Below are positions 26,401 through 35,605 of a stretch of 64,000 nucleotides of DNA, in pieces. The notes beneath the pieces were generated by a model, which made no database searches, had not been told where the DNA came from, and saw nothing but the letters and a program-made list of their open reading frames with translations. The position numbers and the translations under genes were made by a program. Every line of letters starts with the position of its first letter. Positions within the stretch are counted from its first letter, which is position 1. The stretch comes from Gracilimonas sp017641085 (GTDB taxonomy: Bacteria > Bacteroidota > Rhodothermia > Balneolales > Balneolaceae), in NCBI RefSeq assembly GCF_046115515.1, contig NZ_CP175953.1; one strand, written 5' to 3'.

Positions 26401-26606
26401 TTACTATCCGGTTGAAATTCAACCATAATGGCAACCACATTAAGCGTTCCGGTCGCGTTCAGGTTCTCACTCAATACCGGATGGGGCTTGGAAATAGCAT
26501 GAGAACGCTTAACGGGGATATGTTGAGCGTGGGTGTGGCGGTTCCAAAATAGAAAGAGCATGCTAAAAACTAACATGCTCCTCATGAAAAACTTCAAATG
26601 CTGCAT
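23412..26606 (-). CDS. M6-like metalloprotease homologue with lost zinc site and T9SS sorting domain
   Basis: A 1064-residue secreted protein with an N-terminal signal peptide. Residues 50-480 align with M6 (immune inhibitor A) peptidases, including the GLPDLF turn, the FGLMDGAG Met-turn region and the SAWEKMYLGW segment. Where M6 enzymes have HExxH, this protein has ASIGS (residues 277-281), so both zinc histidines and the catalytic glutamate are missing. The last 85 residues are a type A T9SS sorting domain (NWPNPATDYTNIRFEL through ETKLIKIGVV). It is probably a PorU-processed surface protein used for binding rather than cleavage. Confidence 0.87.
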   Translation of the reverse strand: MQHLKFFMRSMLVFSMLFLFWNRHTHAQHIPVKRSHAISKPHPVLSENLNATGTLNVVAIMVEFQPDSNRLTSGTGIFGPDGMDGLPYLANAEDFRVEPLPHNRSYFEAHLEFAKNYYEQSSDGQLTIDYQVLPTIYQLPKKMEEYSPTGETFTNEKVAELARDAWQEVENGPNFDASGLDPETTAFVIFHAGVGRDIELTGTNLDITPFDIPSLYLRKENLGQLLNDPSFNGFTVNDGSFRVTNSMILPRTETRRGLDIQDNEFAFPLSINGLLCASIGSHLGLPDLFNTETGDPAIGRFGLMDGAGFFSYNGLLPPEPSAWEKMYLGWETPFEIDVNQAGDIQLPANSLDQPNAIAKYKLSDSEYFLIENRHRDPDGTGITLTIRQPDGNEVQQTFTNQDEAFVFQQSEFDTLLQAGTFVNASNFDFSLPGGLDVGENENDPSDDRDLNGGILIWHIDEAMINLQLQNERVNADPARRGVDLEEADGAQDIGPGVPGALDNSAAFGSAFDYWWSGNDYRVILQSGQVLSFYQNRFSSNTRPDNKSNSGAPSFFELYDFSDNLPTASFKIRPDEPNSDLYTSDFTVQLDSSQSYFTGDDPYFNYFPLSLSVYETATDTFLIVPSQQSVTALSISDPENMQFQLSDATVQQPFIGTELVLGEKPKAGTPDIAVASISWNSNTQQIDTSWTATLPANRGFLSSQAGETILADFTDAGLTADNGNPTSEGIPPFQRSEVISGEFSEAYDSGVSFSSVSGYAYTPVSDQNRLYTGSIMLGNRVMFYVFEDNRFVLVDPESDQRELLVFEETAAEWPAILDDATILRVDKTNNQLIANNRLGSTEDYYPVDAPAGVQFIGTPLYTDLIASGSEYATLVVGQDSLSQNIFAYNNQGQLIDGFPIYVGKAVTSTTQPVHPIIYNRNLYAVSHDGTVKSWNLTQVTDTKWATRYGEAPFNKVSARVQPSENESPSGFGVLNETETYNWPNPATDYTNIRFELAEPGGNVQITVITMSGRIIFEQSLSSPGGFPQEVQVQTGDWGSGGYVARVKATVDGKTETKLIKIGVVH

Positions 26607-26609
26607 GTA

Positions 26610-27755
26610 TTAAAAGTCAATAAGCAAACTGAATCGCAAGGTGTTGGCAAGTGGGTGATCTTCTTCAAGCGTTTTTATATAACTGAAGTCAACACCCAGA
26701 AAACTATACCGGATACCGGCGCCAAAAGTAATGTATTCACGATCACCGTTTTGGGGGTCTTCGAAATAATAACCGCCACGCAGAGCAAACTGATCAGCAT
26801 ACCAATACTCAATACCGGCTCCAATCATAAACTGCTGCATCAGCCCAACCTCTACAGTATTCTGACCGTCAAAACGCTCGAAGCTGCTCCATGACTTGTA
26901 AAGGGCTTCAATGGGGCCCACTGCTTTGGTTTCGATAACGGTTGAGTCACCGCTTTGCACTTCAAATTTATCGGTACGGGCCATGATTTTGGAAATATCG
27001 TTGGCAACGGTGATGCGGTTAATGCCTTCATCATCCAGGTCAAGATCGAATGACCACCCGAAGCGCAGTACCGTAGGCAGCGGGTCTTTCTGGGCGTTAT
27101 CGGTGTACTGGATGCCGGGCCCGAGATTTGATAGGTTTGATCCAAAGCTAAACCGTGCATCTCTTCCGCCAAGCGAGAACGTGTCCGTCTTATACAAGAA
27201 GGAAAGGTCTACAGCTACACTGCTTCCCGGATTCACTTTTTGGGCTGCGATGGAAGTACCACTGGCCAAACTGGAGTAAATAAGGCGGAGACTGGTTCCA
27301 ACCCCAAAGTTTTTACTCACCTGGTATCCATAAGATCCACCGAGTGCCACTTCGTAACTTTGGAATCGGGAGATTGGCTCCGGACTTGTTTCATCCGTTT
27401 CCACTTGTTCCCCCAGGTTCAGGTATGTTAAGTGAGCACCGAAGGTGCCAATGCCTTCAACGTAATATTTGCCTACCACGTAATCGTAGAAAAGGTCACT
27501 CACGTTAAAGTTAGCCAACCAGTTCGAGTGGGTGATACTGGCCTGGTTCGCTCCCTTTTGGAAAGCTAAGCCGGCGGGATTCCAAAATAGCGCAGATGCG
27601 TTGTCTGCAATAGCTACCCCGGTGTTACCCATACCGGCACCGCGTGAATCCGGTTCAATTTGAAGAAAGGGCACCGCTGTAATGGCAACCTGTGCATATG
27701 TGATGGCGGGCATTAAGAATAATGCCGCTGCTATGATGGATACTGTCCTTTTCAT
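26610..27755 (-). CDS. porV: PorV-family outer-membrane protein of the type IX secretion system
   Basis: A 381-residue outer-membrane beta-barrel with a signal peptide (about residues 1-22). PorV shuttles T9SS substrates to the PorU sortase. Diagnostic wording is the N-terminal PDSRGAGMGNTGVAIADNASALFWNPAGLA, quoted here in parts: PDSRGAGMGNTGVA then ALFWNPAGLAF. The C terminus is FGAGIRYSFLGVDFSY. PorV and the related PorQ are hard to separate by eye; location next to porU supports PorV. It sits between porU and the M6-like substrate gene. Confidence 0.88.
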   Translation of the reverse strand: MKRTVSIIAAALFLMPAITYAQVAITAVPFLQIEPDSRGAGMGNTGVAIADNASALFWNPAGLAFQKGANQASITHSNWLANFNVSDLFYDYVVGKYYVEGIGTFGAHLTYLNLGEQVETDETSPEPISRFQSYEVALGGSYGYQVSKNFGVGTSLRLIYSSLASGTSIAAQKVNPGSSVAVDLSFLYKTDTFSLGGRDARFSFGSNLSNLGPGIQYTDNAQKDPLPTVLRFGWSFDLDLDDEGINRITVANDISKIMARTDKFEVQSGDSTVIETKAVGPIEALYKSWSSFERFDGQNTVEVGLMQQFMIGAGIEYWYADQFALRGGYYFEDPQNGDREYITFGAGIRYSFLGVDFSYIKTLEEDHPLANTLRFSLLIDF

Positions 27756-27809
27756 AAAAAACGAATTTAAGATAGTTGAATATAAGAGATTCAGGGTTAA
27801 GTTACGATG

Positions 27810-30800
27810 CTATCGTATGATTACGAGCTTTTCGACTTGCTCTGCTGTTTGTCTTCCTTTCGGGGTATTTGTTGCAACCCGAAGCACATAAATATAAGTA
27901 CCGTTACCCAGGCGATCATAATCCCGGTCACGGCCATCCCATGAAATACTGGCATAAGAACTTGTAGTTATGAGTGACTGTTCAATGTGTTGGACCGGCT
28001 TGCCACTCAGTGTATAAATACGAACTGATACGTCGAGTGGATTACCGGGCTGGTTATGTTCGAAGCTGAATCGGGTGGCATTATTCATCGGGTTGGGGAA
28101 GTTAAACACGTTTCTGACGGTTAACTCCTCACTCGATGCTACTTCAAAGAAAACTTCTTCTTCTGAAGGATTATTGTGCACATCCCACGCTCGAACTTTA
28201 AGGGTATAGCTACCTTCCGGAAGTTGATCCAGAGGGTACTCGATACGCCCCCGCGTGAAATCATTTAAACTGCCCTCATAAAAATCGTTGAGGACGAACG
28301 ATTGTTGTGGTTCTGTATCGATTGTAGCAATTATTTCATGTCCTACTCCTGTTCCTGTAGTGTTTATGCCAGATTGATCTTCAAGTTCAATTATCAGTGT
28401 TGGTGAACTATTCACCAAATTTCCGTTCACAAAGCGTTCATCGTTCAGAAATACATCCATTTGCGGTCCCGACCCGTCGTCAACCGCGTTTTCGTTAACT
28501 CCGTCAAAGCGCACTTTTGTGTATGAGCCGCCGGCTGTTTGGCCATTACTGTTAGCAAAGAAAATGATACGGCCGGTGTTATCTGAAAAACTGATGTCTT
28601 TAGGTACTATAAAGGAAGAGGTAAACTGCCCATTGGTGATGGCGGCCTTGCCTTTAAAAAGAATATCGTTCTCCGATTCATAATCACAGCCAGAAAGCCG
28701 GCAGTTGTCCTGGGCAACCCATTCTCGATCGGATGGCAGAGGCACGTTACGAGGGGCGTCCATAACCGTAATAACCGCCTCTCCGCTATAATTGGGTAAT
28801 GGATTTCCCTGCAGGTCTTTTATCTGTCCGGCCAGGTTAACCTGTTCAAGAGCCTTTATGGTGAGTGTGGTATCTTCACCGGTTTCTGTGTAGCCGTTAA
28901 TGGACGTCAGGTCGGCTTGTTGCTCAGGCAGGCGGAATTTTGTAGCGGGATCACCAATAAGAATGAATTTTTTACTGTTCCGGGAAGCAACAACGGTAGA
29001 ACTGCCGATACTGGAGTTTTTTGTACGCAAGTAAATATCACCCAATCGAAGAGGGCTTCCATCGGGATTACGTTCAACCATGCGTTGGGAGAGGGCCACG
29101 TTCAATCCGAAGTTATTTCCGGCACTTATCGTAAAACTTGTGAAGACGACCCGGGTAGTCGTAAATGCTCCTATAATCCCACCGTTTTCTGCAAAAAGCA
29201 GTTTTTCAGCACCAGACTGGGCATCAATGTCGTCGTATCGGCCGAACTGACAAGTAGCTGTTACAAGCACAGCTAATTGGTCGCGGTTGGTCAGGTTGGG
29301 AATGTAATTGGAGAGAAATAACTCCTCATCAGACAGCGTCTGCTCGTTTCCGTGGCCCGAATAATTCATAACCAGCGTACCCTCGTTAAATGAGCTTATG
29401 AAAGCATCGGTGGCACCGGGTATTTTTCGTCCCGATCCGGTAATCTCAACCGGGTAGGCAAATTCATACACTTTTTTGATTCGTAGTCCCGGCTCCATAA
29501 AGTTCATGCGCTGGGCGGTTTCATCGGCATTAACTACATGGATGTCTCTGTCGCTGGCTTGTGGAAAGTCATCGTCAGCGGCAAAAGTTAACAGGTTTTG
29601 CCAGCTGCCGGTGTTGGCCGGGTCTTCGTAGGTTTTAATTTTTTGGACGGCTATAGCTGCTTCTGATCGTGTTTGTGCAGAAATTCGGCCCAGTCCAATA
29701 TCCAGGTAATGCGAGTTGCTGGTCTGCCCACCGGTTAAATCTCCCTCATTGTCATCCAGGAAACCGAAGAAATCATCGGTAGCGAAAGACTGAATTCTAT
29801 TCAACGATTCAATACTCTGATAGGTAATTATATAATTTTGAAAGCCATTACTGATGATGTTTTTATAATCGAAAGTGGCATCCCCAAAAAACAGTAAATA
29901 TTTTGGAGGTTCCTGCCCATCATTCAAAGCCCGGTCGTATAAAAATTTGGTGTAATCACGAATGGCAGAGGGATCGAGAACACCCCCAGAAAATTCATTT
30001 AATATCTGCTCCTGAGTTACAATAACGGGATTTAATCCATCCTTTTGAGCTCGATAATTACCAAGGTCTTCGGCATATTCACGGAAAATATCGGACGTGA
30101 CAATGATATAGTCAGGATAATCGGTTATTCCTTTCAAGTTCTGAGGGGGTACTAAAGCGCCCATGGCCGGTTGGAAAAAGCTGGATTGAGCTGCAAAGCG
30201 TAAGTCATCCCCTGAATAATAATTGAAGCTGTAATTTCCGTTTGCTCCGCTTGAGCTCAATAGCCTGGGTTGGGTTACATTACTTACATCAAGAATGATG
30301 GGCTGGCTGTCGAACCCGGAGAGCCGATATTGTACAAGTTCGGAGGCAGCACCATCGGCTGGTGAATAGAAAAACAGGCGGTTTTCCTGAGCTTGAAGCT
30401 CGCGCTTTACTATAACGCGGAACCAATCTAAAAAGCCTCTGGAGCTTGACTCGTTATGGTTATATGTTGCCTCTGCTTCAATGATTCCATTCTGAATGGT
30501 TGGTGAGACATTGGTTGAGAAAGCCCCCTCTACACCAGAATCTCCTGAACTGCAGTTATAACAGCTTCCGCAACTGCTTCTACAAGATATGCCCCTGATA
30601 TTCACAGTCTCGATTTGCTGGTTGTTCACCGAAACTTCAAAATTTGCAGAACTTGTAGATCTGTTTATAAACTTAGCTTCCACGGTAATCGGTTCATTCG
30701 GAATGATGCCGGCAAGGGTATCTGAGAAAATAGGGATGGGAGTACCATTGCTTGAGGCATCAAATCGCCGGCCAAACCAGTAGCGGCCCGATTTTAAGCT

Positions 30801-31724
30801 TTCTTCAGTTTTGTAGAGTTCTTCATCTTTCCAGCTAAAATCATAAAAAGAGGTAATAGTTCGGGAAGGGGAGAGGTTGTTATTGACAGCTGTGAGCCGT
30901 TCTCCGGGGGTGTCGGAAACCGTCAGGAAAACAAAGGATTCATTACTGTAGGGATGAAGGCGGTGTTCAAAATCGAGGCTATCGCGGAGTACCTGATGCG
31001 GTGAATTTCCGTAGAAAATAATGCGATCACTGGTATTGAAAGTTCCGTCGCTTTGCCCTTCAACAATAACAGGAATCTGGGTTAGCTCCGGGCGGGGCTG
31101 GTCGTTTGCTTCAGGCAGCTGATAGCCTCCGGTTCCCCAAAGCTGGATATTGCGTGGATCAATAGCGCTGACTTCAATCCCCAGATCTTCAAGATAGGTG
31201 GCATCCAGTTCGTAAATTCCGTTTTTAGTGATGGGGATTTTGTACCAGGCTCCTTCGTCAAACAGAGAGCTGTTGTTTTGCTTGGCTGTTCTCAATTGTG
31301 GAAGGCGGGTATCTCCCTCTTTATAAACCCGAATTCTGAATTTTCGCAGAACTTTCGTGCCACTTTCTCCATAGCGGGCAATATTTATACTGAGCGCGCT
31401 TACTTTTTGGCCGCGTTGAATACCGGGCTCAGAGATCTCAATCAGTGGCTTAGAGTTATCAGAAAGAGCTAAAACGGTCGCTTGTTCCGGAGAAATTTCA
31501 CGATTAATAGTAGAGACAGCTTGCTCAAGGACCTGGTAACGAGGGGTGTTACCGGAAACCGGAACCATCATCCCGTAAGGGGACATGATATCAAGCGTCT
31601 CATTGGAGAACTCGTAATCTGTAAATGAGTCTGTTTCTGCTACTACTTTCAGTTGCTGGGCATTTGCTACTTCAGCAATCAATAAGCAAAGCAAACCACT
31701 AATATAAAGCAGCTTGTTAAGCAT
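27810..31724 (-). CDS. porU: Type IX secretion system sortase PorU
   Basis: A 1304-residue gingipain-like (C25) sortase that removes the C-terminal signal of T9SS cargo at the cell surface. A signal peptide precedes the N-terminal beta domains. The caspase-like catalytic pair is H791 (NYSGHGNE) and C825 (TATCQFGRYDD). The C-terminal 100 residues are a FlgD-like/sorting-type beta domain starting FNFPNPMNNATRFSF. An odd cysteine cluster (C381, C385, C388, C391) sits in the region before the catalytic domain. It is the first gene of the leftward secretion cluster. Confidence 0.93.
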   Translation of the reverse strand: MLNKLLYISGLLCLLIAEVANAQQLKVVAETDSFTDYEFSNETLDIMSPYGMMVPVSGNTPRYQVLEQAVSTINREISPEQATVLALSDNSKPLIEISEPGIQRGQKVSALSINIARYGESGTKVLRKFRIRVYKEGDTRLPQLRTAKQNNSSLFDEGAWYKIPITKNGIYELDATYLEDLGIEVSAIDPRNIQLWGTGGYQLPEANDQPRPELTQIPVIVEGQSDGTFNTSDRIIFYGNSPHQVLRDSLDFEHRLHPYSNESFVFLTVSDTPGERLTAVNNNLSPSRTITSFYDFSWKDEELYKTEESLKSGRYWFGRRFDASSNGTPIPIFSDTLAGIIPNEPITVEAKFINRSTSSANFEVSVNNQQIETVNIRGISCRSSCGSCYNCSSGDSGVEGAFSTNVSPTIQNGIIEAEATYNHNESSSRGFLDWFRVIVKRELQAQENRLFFYSPADGAASELVQYRLSGFDSQPIILDVSNVTQPRLLSSSGANGNYSFNYYSGDDLRFAAQSSFFQPAMGALVPPQNLKGITDYPDYIIVTSDIFREYAEDLGNYRAQKDGLNPVIVTQEQILNEFSGGVLDPSAIRDYTKFLYDRALNDGQEPPKYLLFFGDATFDYKNIISNGFQNYIITYQSIESLNRIQSFATDDFFGFLDDNEGDLTGGQTSNSHYLDIGLGRISAQTRSEAAIAVQKIKTYEDPANTGSWQNLLTFAADDDFPQASDRDIHVVNADETAQRMNFMEPGLRIKKVYEFAYPVEITGSGRKIPGATDAFISSFNEGTLVMNYSGHGNEQTLSDEELFLSNYIPNLTNRDQLAVLVTATCQFGRYDDIDAQSGAEKLLFAENGGIIGAFTTTRVVFTSFTISAGNNFGLNVALSQRMVERNPDGSPLRLGDIYLRTKNSSIGSSTVVASRNSKKFILIGDPATKFRLPEQQADLTSINGYTETGEDTTLTIKALEQVNLAGQIKDLQGNPLPNYSGEAVITVMDAPRNVPLPSDREWVAQDNCRLSGCDYESENDILFKGKAAITNGQFTSSFIVPKDISFSDNTGRIIFFANSNGQTAGGSYTKVRFDGVNENAVDDGSGPQMDVFLNDERFVNGNLVNSSPTLIIELEDQSGINTTGTGVGHEIIATIDTEPQQSFVLNDFYEGSLNDFTRGRIEYPLDQLPEGSYTLKVRAWDVHNNPSEEEVFFEVASSEELTVRNVFNFPNPMNNATRFSFEHNQPGNPLDVSVRIYTLSGKPVQHIEQSLITTSSYASISWDGRDRDYDRLGNGTYIYVLRVATNTPKGRQTAEQVEKLVIIR

Positions 31725-31948
31725 AAAGGAACTAATCGTTTACTGGTTTCGCGTATTAACGCTTAAGGTTTTGTAGCAGTTTTTCTATATGGGATATAGT
31801 ACTTCGGGTTAAGATTGACCTGTAAGATGAGAATGTTCTCTGCGCTGATGTTTAGTTAACGATAAATGAATAGTAGCTTTGGTCTATACAGTAGAGTCGT
31901 TTGTTTCAGGTCTGCTTTATAATAGGTCGGTGAAATAATAATGTCAAT

Positions 31949-31983
31949 AAAAAAATAGCCCGCTTAAAAACATAAGCGGGCTA
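31949..31983 (-). terminator. Rho-independent terminator of the thiolase gene
   Basis: On the minus strand an 11-bp perfect stem (TAGCCCGCTTA at 31956-31966 pairing with 31973-31983) closes a six-base loop and is followed by a T tract (31949-31955). It separates the thiolase unit from porU. Confidence 0.9.
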
Positions 31984-31990
31984 TGTGCTT

Positions 31991-33169
31991 TTAAAGCATT
32001 TCCAGCACGAGGGAGGAGGCTCCGCCTCCGCCGTTGCAGATACCAGCACATCCGTATTTCCCCTGTGTTCTGCGAAGGGCGTGGATGAGGGTAACAATAA
32101 TCCGTGCCCCTGAGCAGCCGAGCGGGTGGCCAATACTTACGGCCCCTCCATGGATGTTTACCTTTTCAGGGTCGAGTTCCAGAATCTGGTTGTTAGCCAA
32201 AGCCACAACCGAAAAGGCTTCATTTATCTCAAAAAGGTCGATATCATTCTTAGTCAGGCCTGCTCTCTTAAGGGCGATTGGCATGGCATCGGCCGGTGCG
32301 GTTGTAAACCATTCAGGCGCTTTGGCAGCACTGCTATGGCTCAATATTTTTGCTAATGGCTTTAGTCCGAGTTCTTTGGCTTTGTCAGCGCTCATCACTA
32401 AAACAGCGGCTGCACCATCATTAATACTGGAAGCATTGGCAGCGGTTACCGTTCCTTCTTTGTCAAATACCGGCCTCAATTCAGGAATTTTTTCAAACCG
32501 AACTTTACCCAACTCTTCGTCTTTTTCTACTTCGGTTACATTTCCTTTGCGATCCTTAACTTTGATCTTAATCAGCTCATCTTTGAAATAGCCTTTCTCG
32601 GTCGCCTCGATGGCTCTTTTGTAAGAGTTGATGGCGTATTCGTCCTGCTCTTCGCGGCTGATGTTGCATTCTCTGGCGCAAAGGTCTCCGGCATTACCCA
32701 TCAGGTATTTGTTATACACATCCCAAAGGCCGTCTTTCACAATGCCGTCTTCGGCTTCAACATGCCCGTACTTAGCTCCAAAGCGTTGCTTAGGCAGATA
32801 GTAGGGAACATTACTCATACTTTCCATCCCCCCTGCCACAATGATGTCAGCCTCGCCCAAACGAATCTGATCGGCTGCGATCATGATCGACTTCATACCG
32901 GAAGCACACACTTTGTTGACCGTGGTTGCAGGGGTTCGCTCGTGAAGTCCTGCTTTCATAGCTGCCTGCCGGGCCGGTGCCTGCCCGATACCTGCTGAAA
33001 GTACATTACCCATAACCACTTCCTGAACATCATCGGGCCGGATACCTCCAGATTTTACGGCTTCAAGGATGGCGGAAGCGCCCAATTCGGGTGCAGAAAA
33101 GGAAGAAAGGCTGCCTCCAAAGGAGCCCATGGGGGTTCGTTTTGCAGATACAATTACAACGTCTCGCAT
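31991..33169 (-). CDS. Acetyl-CoA C-acetyltransferase (thiolase)
   Basis: A 392-residue biosynthetic/degradative thiolase. The acyl-accepting cysteine is in NKVCASGMKS (near residue 88). The GGMESMS motif follows. The C-terminal catalytic residues are in NEAFSVVAL, IHGGAVSIGHPLGCSGAR and the CAGICNGGGGAS loop. It condenses or cleaves acetoacetyl-CoA; whether it serves beta-oxidation or ketone synthesis is not certain. It stands alone between a terminator and a trans-sulfuration gene, with a LacI-operator-like site about 30 nt before its start. Confidence 0.94.
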   Translation of the reverse strand: MRDVVIVSAKRTPMGSFGGSLSSFSAPELGASAILEAVKSGGIRPDDVQEVVMGNVLSAGIGQAPARQAAMKAGLHERTPATTVNKVCASGMKSIMIAADQIRLGEADIIVAGGMESMSNVPYYLPKQRFGAKYGHVEAEDGIVKDGLWDVYNKYLMGNAGDLCARECNISREEQDEYAINSYKRAIEATEKGYFKDELIKIKVKDRKGNVTEVEKDEELGKVRFEKIPELRPVFDKEGTVTAANASSINDGAAAVLVMSADKAKELGLKPLAKILSHSSAAKAPEWFTTAPADAMPIALKRAGLTKNDIDLFEINEAFSVVALANNQILELDPEKVNIHGGAVSIGHPLGCSGARIIVTLIHALRRTQGKYGCAGICNGGGGASSLVLEML

Positions 33170-33198
33170 GATCGAAATAAGTTTTAAATTAGATGTTC

Positions 33199-33212
33199 TG
33201 TAAGCGCTTTTT
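33199..33212 (-). promoter_or_regulatory. LacI-operator-like site before thiolase
   Basis: TGTAAGCGCTTTTT matches the LacI/GalR-family operator consensus TGnAAnCGnTTnCA at every fixed position except the last two. The core AAGCGCTT is palindromic. It is a weaker copy of the perfect site near 48.5 kb. Confidence 0.35.
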
Positions 33213-33253
33213 TAATGCTTGAAAGATACTAAAGGCTCAGGAATGATGATATA

Positions 33254-34390
33254 CTAAAATGCCTGTTTCAGGTCATCAATGAGGTCGTCGGCGTCTTCAA
33301 TTCCCACCGAAATACGAATTAAAGAATCCTTGAGTCCTGCTTTTTTCCGTACGTATTTTGGGATGGAGCCGTGAGTCATAGAAGCGGGGTGACTTATTAA
33401 TGATTCCACACCGCCCAGACTTTCAGCTAAGGTAAAGATGGATGTGTTACTCATAAATTTGGTAGCGGCTTCAATCGAGTCATCCTTCAGGGTGAAGGAA
33501 AGCATAGCTCCGAAGTCCTCCATTTGTTTAGCGGCTAATTCATGCTGTGGGTGTGATGACAAGCCGGGATATAATACAGACTCAACTTTATCATGACTTT
33601 CCAGGAATGAAGCTATTTGCTTAGCATTATCAACAGAACGCTGAACCCGCACGCTCAAAGTTTTGATACCACGTAAGGTGAGATAGCAATCCATAGGCCC
33701 GGGTACCGCTCCTGATGTTTTGGTTTGGAACCGGAGATTTTCCATAATCTCCTGGTTGGAACTGGCAACCGCACCGTGAATAACGTCAGAGTGTCCGGCC
33801 AAATACTTGGTCGCGGAATGGAGCACCGCATCAGCTCCAAATTCGAGCGGCCTCTGCAGGTATGGAGATGCAAAAGTATTATCAACTACGGTGAGTATAT
33901 TGTTGGGCTTAGCTAATCCTACCAACGCCTCGATATCTACAATACGGAGCAAAGGATTAGTTGGGGTTTCAATCCACATCAGCTTTGTTTGTGGGGTAAT
34001 GGCATCCTTGACCTTCTCCAGATCCGTCATATCAACGAAAGTGAAATCAATCCCATAGGGTTCGAATACCTTGGTAAATAACCGGTAGGAGCCTCCATAT
34101 AAATCATTAGTCGTCACAACGTGATCGCCCGGACGCAACATTTTCATCAGGGAATCCATAGCTGCAACTCCGCTGGAAAAACAAGCGGCTTCGTCAGCTC
34201 CTTCTAAACCGGCGATCATTTGCTCAAGAGCTGTGCGCGTGGGGTTCCCAACGCGGGCATAATCGTACCCTTTATGTTTGTTGGGAGCTTCCTGAGCGTA
34301 TGTTGAAGTTTGAAAAATGGGAGGCATTACCGCGCCTGAAGTTTCTTCTGGCTTCTGGCCGGCATGAATCGTCTTGGTATTAAATTTCAT
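33254..34390 (-). CDS. Trans-sulfuration enzyme (cystathionine gamma-synthase/lyase type)
   Basis: A 378-residue PLP enzyme of the Cys/Met metabolism family. The cofactor lysine is K195 in HSATKYLAGHSD. Other marks are YARVGNPT, the FSSGVAAMD phosphate site and the C-terminal SLGGVESLISHPASMTH. Length and the EYG/FEPYG region fit MetB/MccB-type enzymes that make or break cystathionine. The exact reaction cannot be fixed by eye. It lies 3 nt from the frameshifted TPR lipoprotein gene. Confidence 0.88.
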   Translation of the reverse strand: MKFNTKTIHAGQKPEETSGAVMPPIFQTSTYAQEAPNKHKGYDYARVGNPTRTALEQMIAGLEGADEAACFSSGVAAMDSLMKMLRPGDHVVTTNDLYGGSYRLFTKVFEPYGIDFTFVDMTDLEKVKDAITPQTKLMWIETPTNPLLRIVDIEALVGLAKPNNILTVVDNTFASPYLQRPLEFGADAVLHSATKYLAGHSDVIHGAVASSNQEIMENLRFQTKTSGAVPGPMDCYLTLRGIKTLSVRVQRSVDNAKQIASFLESHDKVESVLYPGLSSHPQHELAAKQMEDFGAMLSFTLKDDSIEAATKFMSNTSIFTLAESLGGVESLISHPASMTHGSIPKYVRKKAGLKDSLIRISVGIEDADDLIDDLKQAF

Positions 34391-34392
34391 AA

Positions 34393-35582
34393 TTAATTAT
34401 CTGCTGAGGCAGTTTTGCGAGTTTTTAAAGTTTTGAGAACGCTGAGTTTACTGGTGTACTCTTCGTTGTTCGGATCTATTACAACTAATTTTTCGTAGTA
34501 ATCAATCGCAAAGTTGATAAGTGTGTAAGCTTTGGATTCGAGGCTGGCTCTGTCGTTCTCAAATGCGACGGGTAGAAGTGATAAGTACTGAGCTGAGAGG
34601 TTGTTATAAAAAACAGCCAGGCTTTCAAGGTATTCCGTATTAGAGGTGTCTCTTTTGAAGGCTTCGATCAGCTGTGTTTCGGCTTCATCGCCCATTCCTT
34701 CTGCTTCAAATTTAATCTGCTCAACAAGCATAGTATCATTACTCGAATAGGCTTGCTTCAGGTCTTGTAAAATTCCGGAAGTAATCTGGTATAGCTGGGT
34801 GCCATATACATTTCTCAGGTTGGCATTATTCGGATATTCTGCTACCAGATTCTCAAGCATATCGGCAGCCTGTTCGCTGTTTCCTTCCGAGATGTAGGCA
34901 TTGATCAATCCAAAAGCCAGGTTCATGTCTTCCTGCATATTTGTATTGGCCTGCTCGTAGTAAGATGCAGCTTGTTCAGGATCTCCTTTCTCGAGATATA
35001 AATACCCAAGGTTTTCATAGATTTCGACCGGGTCTTCATCCGCGTAATTCAGGGCCGTTTCGAGTGTTTGGATGGCATCGTCCAAATCTCCCACATTAAA
35101 CTGTGCAATCGAAAGGTTTTTATAAGAGCTGACGGCATCTTCCCGCAAAATAAGTGCGTTTTGAAAATGAATGGCAGCGCGCTGGTATCGTTCAGAAATA
35201 TCTTCATTCTCTGAAATCCGAAGACCGGCATTGTGCTCTTTTTCCAATACTGCTGCCGCAGGCTATCTATCACGGAAACCTGGGATGCATCAGCCCCATA
35301 TTCTACGGCTAACTCAAAATTATCGGCCGTATTTTCGTAAAATTCGGCTCTTAATTCCGGGTCTGCCTGGTTGGCTAAATCGGCATTAATGGTAGCTTTT
35401 TGAATGTAAAGGGAAGGTTGTTCGGGGTTTTCAGCAAGCCGGTTATCAATTTCGGTGATAGCTTCCTGATACTTGTTATTTGCAAGCAGTTCATCAATGT
35501 TAACTTGTGATGTGCTGCAAGAAATAAAAAACCCGGCCACCAGAAGTAAGCCTGTCAGCCGGGTAAAATTTGAAATAGTCAT
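34393..35582 (-). CDS. TPR lipoprotein interrupted by a frameshift
   Basis: Two overlapping frames make one protein. The first part, from ATG 35582, has a lipoprotein signal (GFFISC) and TPR-like helices to IDSLRQQYWKK. The coding sense then continues in another frame from EHNAGLRISENEDIS to the stop at 34393. The change falls at a five-A run (TGGAAAAAGAG, about 35243-35247); one more A, or a -1 slip, joins the halves into about 396 residues. Beyond that point the first frame is nonsense. It is a tandem paralogue of the next gene upstream. It may be an assembly error, a true mutation or slippage. Confidence 0.8.
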
Positions 35583-35605
35583 ATTAAATTTTTTGATAGG
35601 TGAGA

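Noticed and set aside
35049..35247. C-terminal part of the first TPR frame after the five-A run
   Set aside because: Composition no longer fits TPR helices; the true sense continues in the other frame.
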